A stretch of DNA of 8,031 nucleotides from the NCBI GenBank assembly GCA_019057975.1, contig JAHLWJ010000199.1:1-8031 (forward strand). The letters are read 5' to 3'. The translations under genes and the position numbers were made by a program. Under the pieces are notes generated by a model. It did no database searches. It had not been told where the DNA came from and worked only from the letters and a program-made list of their open reading frames with translations. This DNA is from Promethearchaeota archaeon. Its GTDB lineage: Archaea > Asgardarchaeota > Lokiarchaeia > Sigynarchaeales > SOKP01. Shown here in pieces: positions 1 through 5,671 of this stretch; the first letter of the stretch is position 1, and each line of letters begins with the position of its first letter.

Positions 1-59
1 ATAAACCGCCTAGAACAGAACTATCTTTATTCAGGAACCCTCGTATGATGAGACGTTAG
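1..59 (+). other. possible 3' end of a rightward gene cut by the left edge
   Basis: The first 59 bases have a more balanced base composition than the extremely AT-rich DNA that follows, which suggests the tail of a coding region. Two forward frames stay open to a stop here. One ends at TGA 46-48 with the tail NYLYSGTLV. The other ends at TAG 57-59 with the tail FRNPRMMRR. I cannot choose between them from so little sequence, and neither tail identifies a product. A palindrome and T-run directly downstream (64-99) could be the terminator of such a gene, which is the main support for a rightward gene here. A non-coding origin remains possible. Confidence 0.28.
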
Positions 60-63
60 AATA

Positions 64-99
64 GAATTTTATAATTTATAAAATTCAGATTTTTTTTTT
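64..99 (+). terminator. AT palindrome followed by a ten-T run
   Basis: Positions 64-74 (GAATTTTATAA) and 76-86 (TTATAAAATTC) are perfect 11-base inverted repeats around one central T. A run of ten T follows at 90-99. In archaea a T-run on the coding strand is itself enough to terminate transcription, and a hairpin is optional. As a terminator it would end a gene entering from the left edge. The one-base spacer and A/T-only pairing make a weak RNA hairpin, so a protein-binding palindrome is an alternative. Confidence 0.4.
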
Positions 100-124
100 A
101 ATTTTTTTAAATTTTTTTAAATTT
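90..124. repeat. phased 10-bp A/T tracts
   Basis: Positions 101-110 and 111-120 are identical decamers (ATTTTTTTAA). They are preceded by a T10 run and followed by a further ATTTT. The T-tracts therefore recur every 10 bases, about one helical turn, which is the arrangement known to give intrinsic DNA curvature. They may also act simply as consecutive T-run terminators for rightward transcription. No gene is visible in 60-231, which separates the putative left-edge gene from the leftward gene ending at 232. Confidence 0.55.
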
Positions 125-179
125 TAAGTACGTAAAACTGAAGAATTTGCCGAAATCTCTTTTTCTAATATTTTAAGAT

Positions 180-201
180 AAAAAAAAGAATTAAAAAAAA
201 A
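180..201 (-). terminator. T-run terminator of the four-pass membrane protein gene
   Basis: Read on the minus strand, a run of nine T (201-193) and a run of eight T (187-180) lie 31-55 bases past the stop codon of the leftward gene that ends at 232. Archaeal RNA polymerase terminates at such T-runs without needing a stable hairpin. Position and orientation fit termination of that gene. Confidence 0.5.
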
Positions 202-231
202 TTTATAAAATACTTCCTTATTCATTAAGAT

Positions 232-1014
232 TTATTTTTTTATTCCAAGTTTGTCTTTCCACTCTCTATAGCCACTAGTTTCTCGTCCTCGATGTATGGC
301 TTTTTGCCCCATCTCTTTCTTGTAGATGTCTCTTAGTGTTCGCTCATCAGAACTCTTAATTGCTTCTTTTTTTATGTTTTCCTCAATTTCGATCTCTTCT
401 TCTATTTCTTTAACGTGGCTTAATACCCAGAACACACCCTTATTCCATATCATGATTCCAATAAAAATGATAACAACAAAAATAAAGACAAGTAGTCCTA
501 CCCACATGATCCACATTCCCGGGTAATCCTTGAATTTTTCAACTTGCCAATCCCAGACTTCTTGAACTACATCCAAGAATGCTGATGGAAGAAGTCCTAT
601 AACAACACTTATAAGGGTTATATATAGACCTAATAGAGCAACGCCTATAAGCATGCGTAGTCCATAGTAGTCTGTCCATTTGTTTGCAATTAGACGATCT
701 TTAAACATTATCTGGCATAATCGTACCATTCCTCCACGAAAAAGGGTATAGAAGAGAACTAATAAAAATAAATGTCCTGTAACTGCTCCTGCTATAATAG
801 CTATCTGAAATCCAAGATCAAGGTCTAACCAAACATCCCAAGCACCTTTAGAAAATAAAAAATTAATGAGAACTCCCCATACACCTAGTACGACTATTAC
901 CGTACCAAGGATAAATCCATAATAAATCACTTTTGCGTAGCGTAGATCCCATGAACTATAAACATCAAGTGGATTGGGTTCTCGATCCGGAGCTTTTCTT
1001 CCTGTACGCGGCAT
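232..1014 (-). CDS. four-pass membrane protein of unknown function with a charged C-terminal tail
   Basis: I do not recognise a family for this 260-residue protein. It opens with a basic, proline-containing stretch (residues 1-26). Four hydrophobic segments follow, at about 27-55, 67-92, 119-147 and 166-190. The hydrophilic C-terminal tail (about 199-260) begins with a run dominated by Glu/Ile (EIEEEIEIEE), likely helical or coiled-coil, and becomes strongly basic by its end. There is no cleavable signal peptide, catalytic motif or cysteine cluster. The ATG at 1014 is preceded by a TATA-like element about 28 bases upstream, supporting this start and a nearly leaderless mRNA. The upstream neighbour on the same strand, also a membrane protein, is 110 bases away with a weak T6 stretch after its stop, so co-transcription is possible but not required. 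A membrane location is well supported; the role is unknown. Confidence 0.85.
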   Translation of the reverse strand: MPRTGRKAPDREPNPLDVYSSWDLRYAKVIYYGFILGTVIVVLGVWGVLINFLFSKGAWDVWLDLDLGFQIAIIAGAVTGHLFLLVLFYTLFRGGMVRLCQIMFKDRLIANKWTDYYGLRMLIGVALLGLYITLISVVIGLLPSAFLDVVQEVWDWQVEKFKDYPGMWIMWVGLLVFIFVVIIFIGIMIWNKGVFWVLSHVKEIEEEIEIEENIKKEAIKSSDERTLRDIYKKEMGQKAIHRGRETSGYREWKDKLGIKK

Positions 1015-1037
1015 AATTATTTCATCTTATGATTTTT

Positions 1038-1047
1038 TTTTAAATTT
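1038..1047 (-). promoter_or_regulatory. TATA-like element for the four-pass membrane protein gene
   Basis: On the minus strand this reads AAATTTAAAA and is centred about 28 bases upstream of the ATG at 1014. That spacing puts transcription initiation at or within a few bases of the start codon, as in archaeal leaderless genes. A second TATA-like stretch (minus strand TTATAAAAATATA, 1080-1068) lies about 60 bases upstream and could give a leadered transcript. With a leader, the minus-strand AGATGA at about 1028-1023 might act as a weak ribosome binding site. The background is so AT-rich that chance matches are likely. Confidence 0.4.
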
Positions 1048-1124
1048 AGATTAAGTTTTTAAAATCCTATATTTTTATAATTGGTTATTCTACTATTTAT
1101 TTTTACTTAGTAATTATTAAAAAA

Positions 1125-1583
1125 TTACCACTCTATAACAGCTTGACAGAAAGTACATGTTGGAACTTTTTCTTCTAGTTCTTCACCACAATATGGGCAG
1201 AATATTTTATCTTCTCCTGGTTTCTCCTTTGTTGGTTTTTTTCTTGCGGGTTTTTTCGCAGGTTCTTCCCCCTCCTCAATCCCTGCTTTGTCGAGCACTT
1301 TCTCTTTTGGAGTCATTTCCTCAGGTTTCTTTTTTGGTTTTTCGAAGGGTTGATCTGATTTAACTATTTTAGTGTTACAAACTGGACAGTATTCTTTAAG
1401 TCTAGTAGAGAGATATATTGCTAAAATAATTGCGCCAATCCCGATTGTAGCGACTATAACAATAACCCAGATAGTTTTCTGCGTTCTTGTTAATGGTTTT
1501 CTGCTAGGCTCTTCTACCTCATGTTTGCATATATTACAATAGTTATATTTTATTTTCGGTGACATTTCTACCCAACTTTGCAT
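1125..1583 (-). CDS. single-pass membrane protein with zinc-knuckle (CxxC) pairs on both sides of the membrane
   Basis: This is an unrecognised 152-residue protein with four CxxC motifs: C16/C19, C66/C69, C129/C132 and C143/C146. The last two are spaced like one complete C-terminal zinc ribbon (FCPYCGEEL, then PTCTFCQAVIEW). The first two flank a single hydrophobic segment (about 38-58), so they cannot easily form one ribbon if that segment spans the membrane. Residues 74-126 form a Lys/Pro/Glu-rich, probably disordered linker. The start is uncertain. The ATG at 1583 gives the reported length, and an in-frame ATG at 1565 would remove six residues without losing any motif. Neither has a clear Shine-Dalgarno sequence. 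A TATA-like stretch (about 1611-1621 on the minus strand) better fits the ATG at 1583. Zinc binding follows from the motif pattern; partner and role are unknown. Confidence 0.82.
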   Translation of the reverse strand: MQSWVEMSPKIKYNYCNICKHEVEEPSRKPLTRTQKTIWVIVIVATIGIGAIILAIYLSTRLKEYCPVCNTKIVKSDQPFEKPKKKPEEMTPKEKVLDKAGIEEGEEPAKKPARKKPTKEKPGEDKIFCPYCGEELEEKVPTCTFCQAVIEW

Positions 1584-1655
1584 GTTTAATATGTGTTTTT
1601 TAATGAAAGATTATTTTAATTAAAAAACGTTTATATTACCTAATAATCAAGTTCT

Positions 1656-1672
1656 TTTAATAAATTATTATA
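1656..1672 (+). promoter_or_regulatory. TATA-like element for the tRNA methylthiotransferase gene
   Basis: The stretch TTTTAATAAATTATTAT is centred about 29 bases upstream of the TTG at 1694, so initiation would fall at or close to the start codon. A second candidate (TTTATATTA, 1630-1638) lies farther upstream. Both are in the 110-base divergent gap shared with the zinc-knuckle gene. The element is predicted from position and composition only. Confidence 0.33.
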
Positions 1673-1693
1673 TTCTTTTTATATGATCTAAAG

Positions 1694-3007
1694 TTGCTTG
1701 AGAATTCATTTTATATTGAAACTTATGGCTGTGCTTCAAATAAAGCAGATTCTTATATTATTTCAACAATTTTATCAAATTCAGGTTATGTTCAAGCAAA
1801 ATTAGAAGATGCTCAATTTCTAATTATTAATACGTGTGCGGTCAAAGAACAGACTGAAAACAAGATAAAGGAACGATTGAAAAAATTACATGAATTATAT
1901 TGCAATAAATCTAATATTTATATCATAATTGCTGGTTGTTTACCCCACATCACCCCTGAATATATTAATGTTATTAAAAAGATTATCCCATCATTTTCAG
2001 CTATTATAGATTTAGATAATTTTAAAGAACTTCCAGAAATATTTGATGAAATTAAACTTGGTAATAAAAATCGAATTTATAAATCAGAAAGATCAATTGA
2101 TAAGGCAGAAATTTTAATAAATCATCCAGTTGGAAAAATAACAGGAATAATACCAATTTCAGAAGGCTGTCTCGGTTCTTGCACTTATTGTTGTGTTAAG
2201 CATGCAAGAGGGAAATTATATTGCTACAATCCTAAAAATATTGTTCAAAATGTCAAATATCAATTAGAACAAGGGATCAAACAGATTTATTTAACTTCCC
2301 AAGATTGTAGTATTTATCAATACCAAGGGACTCAATTATCGAGTTTAATAAAAGATATTATTAGTTTAGATTTTAAATTTTATTTGAGAATTGGAATGAT
2401 TAATCCAAGTTTTTTAATCAATAATACAGAACAATTAATCTCAATTTTCAAACAACCAAAAGTATATCAATTTCTACATATACCTATTCAATCTGGGAGT
2501 AATAGGATTCTTAAAGAGATGCAAAGAAAATATCTAATTTCTGATATCTTAGATAATCTTGAACTTTTAAGAAATGAATTTCCTCATCTTACAATTTCCA
2601 CAGATATCATATGTGGTTTTCCTGGTGAAACGGAATACGATTTCTATAGAACTATAAATTTTATAAAATGGCTTAAGCCTGAAATTTTAAATATTTCAAA
2701 ATTTACTCCTAGACCTGGCACAAAAGCAAAAAACATGAAGCAGCTAGATAGTAAATTAATAAAAGAAAGGTCAATAAGATTATCGAACGTTTTTAGGAAT
2801 AGTCTAGAAACCATCAATAATACTTGGAAAGGATGGGAGGGAGAAGTCCTGTTATTGCATAAGGGATCTGAGAAATTCCAAGCTTTTAGCAGAAATTTTG
2901 CTTATAAAAATGTATTTATCAATGATTTTAATGGTGTTTATGGCAAATTTGTTAATGTCAAAATAGAACACGTTGAAGGTTTCAATTTGTTTGGAAAAAT
3001 TATTTAA
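1694..3007 (+). CDS. tRNA t6A37 methylthiotransferase, archaeal/eukaryal CDKAL1-type (radical SAM)
   Basis: This radical-SAM enzyme of the MiaB/MtaB superfamily is expected to convert t6A at position 37 of ANN-decoding tRNAs to ms2t6A. All three domains are visible in 437 residues, a normal family length. The N-terminal UPF0004 domain has cluster ligands C13 (YGC), C48 (NTC) and C82 (AGC). The radical-SAM core has C159-x3-C163-x2-C166, followed by KHARG. Further family signatures are TSQD (201-204), QSGS (266-269) and GFPGE (308-312). A C-terminal TRAM-like domain for RNA binding occupies about 375-437. The start is TTG. The only nearby upstream ATG (1683) is out of frame and meets a stop at once, and TTG gives the expected N-terminus just before FYIETYGC. 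Within the superfamily, the KHARG context and archaeal setting favour the CDKAL1/e-MtaB branch over MiaB; this subtype call is inference. The residues after TSQD (YQYQG) depart from the usual YG pattern. Confidence 0.93.
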   Translation: MLENSFYIETYGCASNKADSYIISTILSNSGYVQAKLEDAQFLIINTCAVKEQTENKIKERLKKLHELYCNKSNIYIIIAGCLPHITPEYINVIKKIIPSFSAIIDLDNFKELPEIFDEIKLGNKNRIYKSERSIDKAEILINHPVGKITGIIPISEGCLGSCTYCCVKHARGKLYCYNPKNIVQNVKYQLEQGIKQIYLTSQDCSIYQYQGTQLSSLIKDIISLDFKFYLRIGMINPSFLINNTEQLISIFKQPKVYQFLHIPIQSGSNRILKEMQRKYLISDILDNLELLRNEFPHLTISTDIICGFPGETEYDFYRTINFIKWLKPEILNISKFTPRPGTKAKNMKQLDSKLIKERSIRLSNVFRNSLETINNTWKGWEGEVLLLHKGSEKFQAFSRNFAYKNVFINDFNGVYGKFVNVKIEHVEGFNLFGKII

Positions 3008-3077
3008 TAAAAATTCTTACTAATCCAAGCAAACTTCCTATTATGTTAAATACAATTTGCAATTCGCTAACAATAGA

Positions 3078-3085
3078 TTTAAATA
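3078..3085 (+). promoter_or_regulatory. TATA box fixing the start of the DUF6506-like gene
   Basis: TTTAAATA is centred 26-27 bases upstream of the ATG at 3108. That is the classic archaeal TATA-to-start distance and predicts transcription starting at the A of the ATG. It argues against the upstream TTG at 3057, which would place this promoter inside the coding region, and it suggests transcription independent of the methylthiotransferase gene. Confidence 0.55.
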
Positions 3086-3107
3086 TTATTCGTCTATAAT
3101 CAAAAAT

Positions 3108-3425
3108 ATGCCATTTAAAGTTTTATTCATTGCACATGCACCTGATGCAGAATATAAAAAACATAGAAGTTTAATTGATACTGGAATGTATAAATTGTAT
3201 TCTATAGTGGTTAGAACCCAAGAAGAGGCAGTACAAGTATCCAAAGATTATCTGCAAAACGAGTCAATAGAAGCGATATTATTGTGTCCTGGATTCAAAC
3301 ATGGTGATGTAGCTGAAATTTTTAAAGCTGTAGAAGGTAAAGTTAGTGTAAATGTAGCAAGAGGAGATGGCCCAAGTGGCAAGATTTCTGCGGAAGCTAG
3401 GAAAAGAGCAGGATATTTTCGTTAA
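3108..3425 (+). CDS. small conserved protein resembling the DUF6506 family
   Basis: This 105-residue protein starts MPFKVLFIAHAPDAE and carries the patterns HRSLIDTG, LLCPGFKHGDVAEI and VARGDGPSGKI. From memory these match a family of small cytosolic proteins named DUF6506, whose biochemical role is not established to my knowledge. Alternating hydrophobic beta stretches (VLFIAHA, YSIVV, EAILLCPGF, VSVNVARG) and amphipathic helices suggest a compact alpha/beta fold. There is no signal peptide or membrane segment. The open frame extends back to a TTG at 3057. I choose the ATG at 3108 because conservation begins there, a TATA box sits 26 bases upstream, and the extra 17 residues (MQFANNRFKYYSS...) look non-coding. 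It follows the methylthiotransferase gene by 100 bases on the same strand and converges with the dehalogenase gene. The conserved His, Asp and Cys could suggest ligand binding, but I assign no function. Confidence 0.82.
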   Translation: MPFKVLFIAHAPDAEYKKHRSLIDTGMYKLYSIVVRTQEEAVQVSKDYLQNESIEAILLCPGFKHGDVAEIFKAVEGKVSVNVARGDGPSGKISAEARKRAGYFR

Positions 3426-3475
3426 TAATTAAATCTTATGTAATTAACAAGATAAAATGACTAATTATTTCTCAG

Positions 3476-4384
3476 TTAATCTCTTCCTAATTTAAAAACT
3501 TCTAAAGCTTTTTTAGCTATAATATTACCCCATTCTTGTACAAAATGTCCTGCGTCTTTGATTTCCATCGGCTTGGGGCATCTTGGTATCATTTCTCTTA
3601 AGATCTCCATCATGGGGGGGCCAAGTACAGGATCTTGCATTCCGACAGCCATAAAAGATTCTCCATTCCATTTCTCTTGGAACCAATCACGAGCTTTTCT
3701 TGATATTTCAGCACCTGGAGCATCAAAACTAGTTGGAACTAATTGGGGAAATCTCCTAACCCCTGCTTTATATTTAATGTCAAGAAAAGGAGCATCATAA
3801 GCTGCAACTTCTTCAAGGGTCAAGTGCCGTGTCACACTGCTAATTAAACGCCCTGCGTCAATATCAGGAGTGCTACTCATAAATGATCGAAATGCTTTAA
3901 ATCCCTGGGAAATTTCAAAATCTCCGGTACCTAGTATAGTGTTCATTATTATTAAACGTTTAAATTTATTATGGAATTCCATTGGTAATGTAAGGCCTAA
4001 TAATCCCCCCCAATCCTGACAGACAAGTGTCATATTATTCAAACCTAAATAATTTATGAATTCTATAAGCGAATTTCGGTGAAAATCAAACGTATAAATT
4101 TCATCTTTTACAGGTTTATCAGATCTTCCAAATCCAAAAAAGTCTGGAGCGACAACGCGATATCCCGCTCCTAAAAAAATAGGAATCATTTTGCGATATA
4201 AATAACTCCATGTAGGCTCTCCATGAAGACAGAGAAATACCTCATTAGAATCTTTTGGTCCCTCATCATAATAGCACATTCTTAAATCTTCATAGCCTTT
4301 AAGATCTTCAATGTAGTGAGGTTCATAGGGAAAGTTAGGAAGATTAACAAACCTTTCTTCTGGAGTTCTTAAAAATTCAATCAT
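3476..4384 (-). CDS. haloalkane dehalogenase-like alpha/beta-hydrolase (DhlA/HLD-I type)
   Basis: This 302-residue cytosolic alpha/beta-hydrolase closely resembles the DhlA branch of haloalkane dehalogenases, which displace halide from alkyl halides to give an alcohol. Visible motifs are HGEPTW (54-59), APDFFGFGRSDKP (79-91) and the nucleophile elbow CQDWGG with D124. The acid is D251 in GMQDPVLGP, a position typical of HLD-I. The general base is H280 in DAGHFVQEWG. W125 supplies one halide-binding Trp. The second, W175 in DhlA, aligns with F165 (GFKAF against GFTAW in DhlA, recalled from memory), and the cap has no Trp between 156 and 233. Dehalogenation is therefore plausible but unproven, and an epoxide-hydrolase-like or other hydrolase is the alternative. 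The start is ATG at 4384, with a TATA-like element about 28 bases upstream. By eye the gene is richer in GC than its neighbours and has two seven-base G/C runs, hinting at transfer from bacteria. It converges with the DUF6506-like gene and diverges from alaX. Confidence 0.88.
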   Translation of the reverse strand: MIEFLRTPEERFVNLPNFPYEPHYIEDLKGYEDLRMCYYDEGPKDSNEVFLCLHGEPTWSYLYRKMIPIFLGAGYRVVAPDFFGFGRSDKPVKDEIYTFDFHRNSLIEFINYLGLNNMTLVCQDWGGLLGLTLPMEFHNKFKRLIIMNTILGTGDFEISQGFKAFRSFMSSTPDIDAGRLISSVTRHLTLEEVAAYDAPFLDIKYKAGVRRFPQLVPTSFDAPGAEISRKARDWFQEKWNGESFMAVGMQDPVLGPPMMEILREMIPRCPKPMEIKDAGHFVQEWGNIIAKKALEVFKLGRD

Positions 4385-4404
4385 CTAAGATCAAATAGCA
4401 ATAA

Positions 4405-4425
4405 GTATATTATATTTTAAAATAT
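4405..4425. promoter_or_regulatory. divergent promoter region with a palindromic TATA element
   Basis: The 95-base gap between the two divergent starts contains a perfect 14-base palindrome, ATATTTTAAAATAT, at 4412-4425. On the minus strand, the adjoining AATATAATATA is centred about 28 bases upstream of the dehalogenase ATG at 4384, fitting a leaderless start. On the plus strand, the same element lies about 60 bases from the alaX ATG. If used there, it would give a leader of roughly 30 bases containing AGAGA (4466-4470) as a weak ribosome binding site. An operator role for the palindrome is possible but unsupported beyond its symmetry. Confidence 0.38.
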
Positions 4426-4479
4426 GTTTGAATATTAATTGATTTAATCTCATTTTAACTTTTCAAGAGAAATTAGATT

Positions 4480-5661
4480 ATGACTAAAAAATTATATTGG
4501 GAAAATCCATATGAAACTAAGTTTACAGCAAAAGTAATATCAATTAAAGAATCTGGTTTTGTGCTTGATAAAACTTTATTCTATCCTGAAAGTGGGAATC
4601 AATCAAGCGACAGGGGATATATCAAAATTGAGGATTTTAAATTTAAGATTGAAGAAGTAAGTAAGGACGGCGATGAAATTATACATCATATTCCATCAGA
4701 TTTAAAAGACAAAATCAACATAGGAGATAAGGTGGAGGGTGAAATAGATTGGCAATATCGATATGGTTTGATGAAAGCTCACTCATCTCAGCACGTATTT
4801 TCAGCGGTTCTAAAAAATACATATGATATTGATACAATGCGTGCAAATCTTAATCATGAAGAAGTATTCCTTCAAACGTCTCAAAATTTAGATTATGAAC
4901 AATTAAAAGAAATATTATATGAAGTAAATAACATTTGCACCTCAAAAAATTATCGATTAAACCCAGAGATTATTCCTCGTGCCAAGGCTGAAGAAATAGC
5001 TCATAAGATAAGAAGTCGAATTCCGAAAGAACCTCAAGTTCGCTTAATGGAGATTGAGAATCTAGATCTAGTGTGTTGTGGTGGAACTCATGTTCAAAAT
5101 ACGACAGAAATAGGCTGCCTATTCATTTATGATTTTAAAAAAGGGAATGAGATTAGATATTATGTAGGAAACAAAGCGACGCTGAATTACTCTAATATTA
5201 ATATTAACATAATTAATTTAGCTAATAGTTTAAACATACCCATTTTAAAAATACGAGAGATCGTAAAAAAACGTTTGGAACTCCTTGAAGATGTTCAAAA
5301 TCAACAGAAAGATTTATCCTATAAGTTTCTGGATGCTATTTCAAAATCCCCTTATAAAATAATTAATAATATCTCTTTGTTTTATCTCGATTTAGATATA
5401 GATATAAAAATTCTAAATAAATCCCTAAGTATCTTTCCTCAAAATTCTCTTATTATTGTATTGATGGGAAATAATAAGTTAAGATTACTTTCTTTGAATG
5501 AAAATATAGATGCAAATAAGATTTTACAAAATATTATTCAGAAATATGATGGTAAAGGAGGGGGAAATTCTAAATCTGCCCAAGCTGTTATAGGAAAAAT
5601 GCCTGAAGATCTCTTATTTGAGATAGAACAATTAATCAATAAAGAATTAGTAGTAAAATAA
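4480..5661 (+). CDS. alaX: alanyl-tRNA editing protein AlaX-L (trans-editing of mischarged tRNA-Ala)
   Basis: This freestanding homologue of the AlaRS editing domain is expected to hydrolyse Ser-tRNA-Ala, and possibly Gly-tRNA-Ala, in the cytosol. At 393 residues it is the long type (AlaX-L). The N-terminal beta-barrel half (about 1-95) contains FYPESGNQSSDRGYI (34-48), the AlaRS-like glycine-rich segment. The zinc site is complete, with H101-x3-H105 (HSSQH) and C200-x3-H204 (CGGTH). The C-terminal third (about 235-393) resembles the C-Ala/DHHA1 domain. Its GKGGG (358-362) followed by SAQAVIG matches the domain's glycine-rich signature, which recognises the tRNA elbow. There is no aminoacylation core, so this is not a fragment of AlaRS. 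The ATG at 4480 gives the normal family N-terminus, and AGAGA ten bases upstream is a weak ribosome binding site. The gene ends only 10 bases from the convergent hdrB stop codon. It is strongly AT-rich, like the methylthiotransferase gene. Confidence 0.93.
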   Translation: MTKKLYWENPYETKFTAKVISIKESGFVLDKTLFYPESGNQSSDRGYIKIEDFKFKIEEVSKDGDEIIHHIPSDLKDKINIGDKVEGEIDWQYRYGLMKAHSSQHVFSAVLKNTYDIDTMRANLNHEEVFLQTSQNLDYEQLKEILYEVNNICTSKNYRLNPEIIPRAKAEEIAHKIRSRIPKEPQVRLMEIENLDLVCCGGTHVQNTTEIGCLFIYDFKKGNEIRYYVGNKATLNYSNININIINLANSLNIPILKIREIVKKRLELLEDVQNQQKDLSYKFLDAISKSPYKIINNISLFYLDLDIDIKILNKSLSIFPQNSLIIVLMGNNKLRLLSLNENIDANKILQNIIQKYDGKGGGNSKSAQAVIGKMPEDLLFEIEQLINKELVVK

Positions 5662-5665
5662 AAAG
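5655..5665 (-). terminator. weak T-rich stretch after hdrB, overlapping the end of alaX
   Basis: Read on the minus strand just past the hdrB stop, the sequence runs CCTTTTTATTTTAC. A T5 and a T4 tract lie inside the last codons of the convergent alaX gene. This is the only T-rich termination signal near hdrB. It is short, so read-through producing antisense alaX RNA is possible. Confidence 0.25.
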
Positions 5666-5671
5666 GTGGTG

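Noticed and set aside
1..60. A tRNA-like GGGTTC on the minus strand near the left edge
   Set aside because: No matching T-stem, anticodon arm or CCA-proximal stem can be formed around it, so it is not supported as a tRNA.
326..526. Short plus-strand open frames opposite the membrane, dehalogenase, hdrB and fdhD genes
   Set aside because: They are low-complexity shadows (Ser/Ile/Phe-rich) of well-supported genes on the other strand, with no conserved motifs or start signals.
3057..3107. TTG at 3057 as the start of the DUF6506-like protein
   Set aside because: The added residues do not resemble the family, and a TATA box inside this stretch is placed for a start at the ATG 3108.
3443..3480. 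ATTAAC...GTTAAT inverted repeat between the convergent DUF6506-like and dehalogenase genes as a bidirectional terminator
   Set aside because: Only six A/T-rich pairs enclose a loop of about 26 bases, with no strong T-run on either side; this is easily chance.
3614..4011. Seven-base G/C runs in the dehalogenase gene as phase-variation switches or frameshift sites
   Set aside because: There are only two separate short runs, the reading frame is intact across both, and the runs encode conserved Gly/Pro positions. Nothing shows variability.
3476..4384. Epoxide hydrolase instead of a haloalkane dehalogenase homologue
   Set aside because: HGEPTW, CQDWGG followed by LLGL, the position of the acid D251 and the DAGHFVQEWG ending fit the DhlA branch much better. 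It is kept only as an alternative activity because of the missing second Trp.
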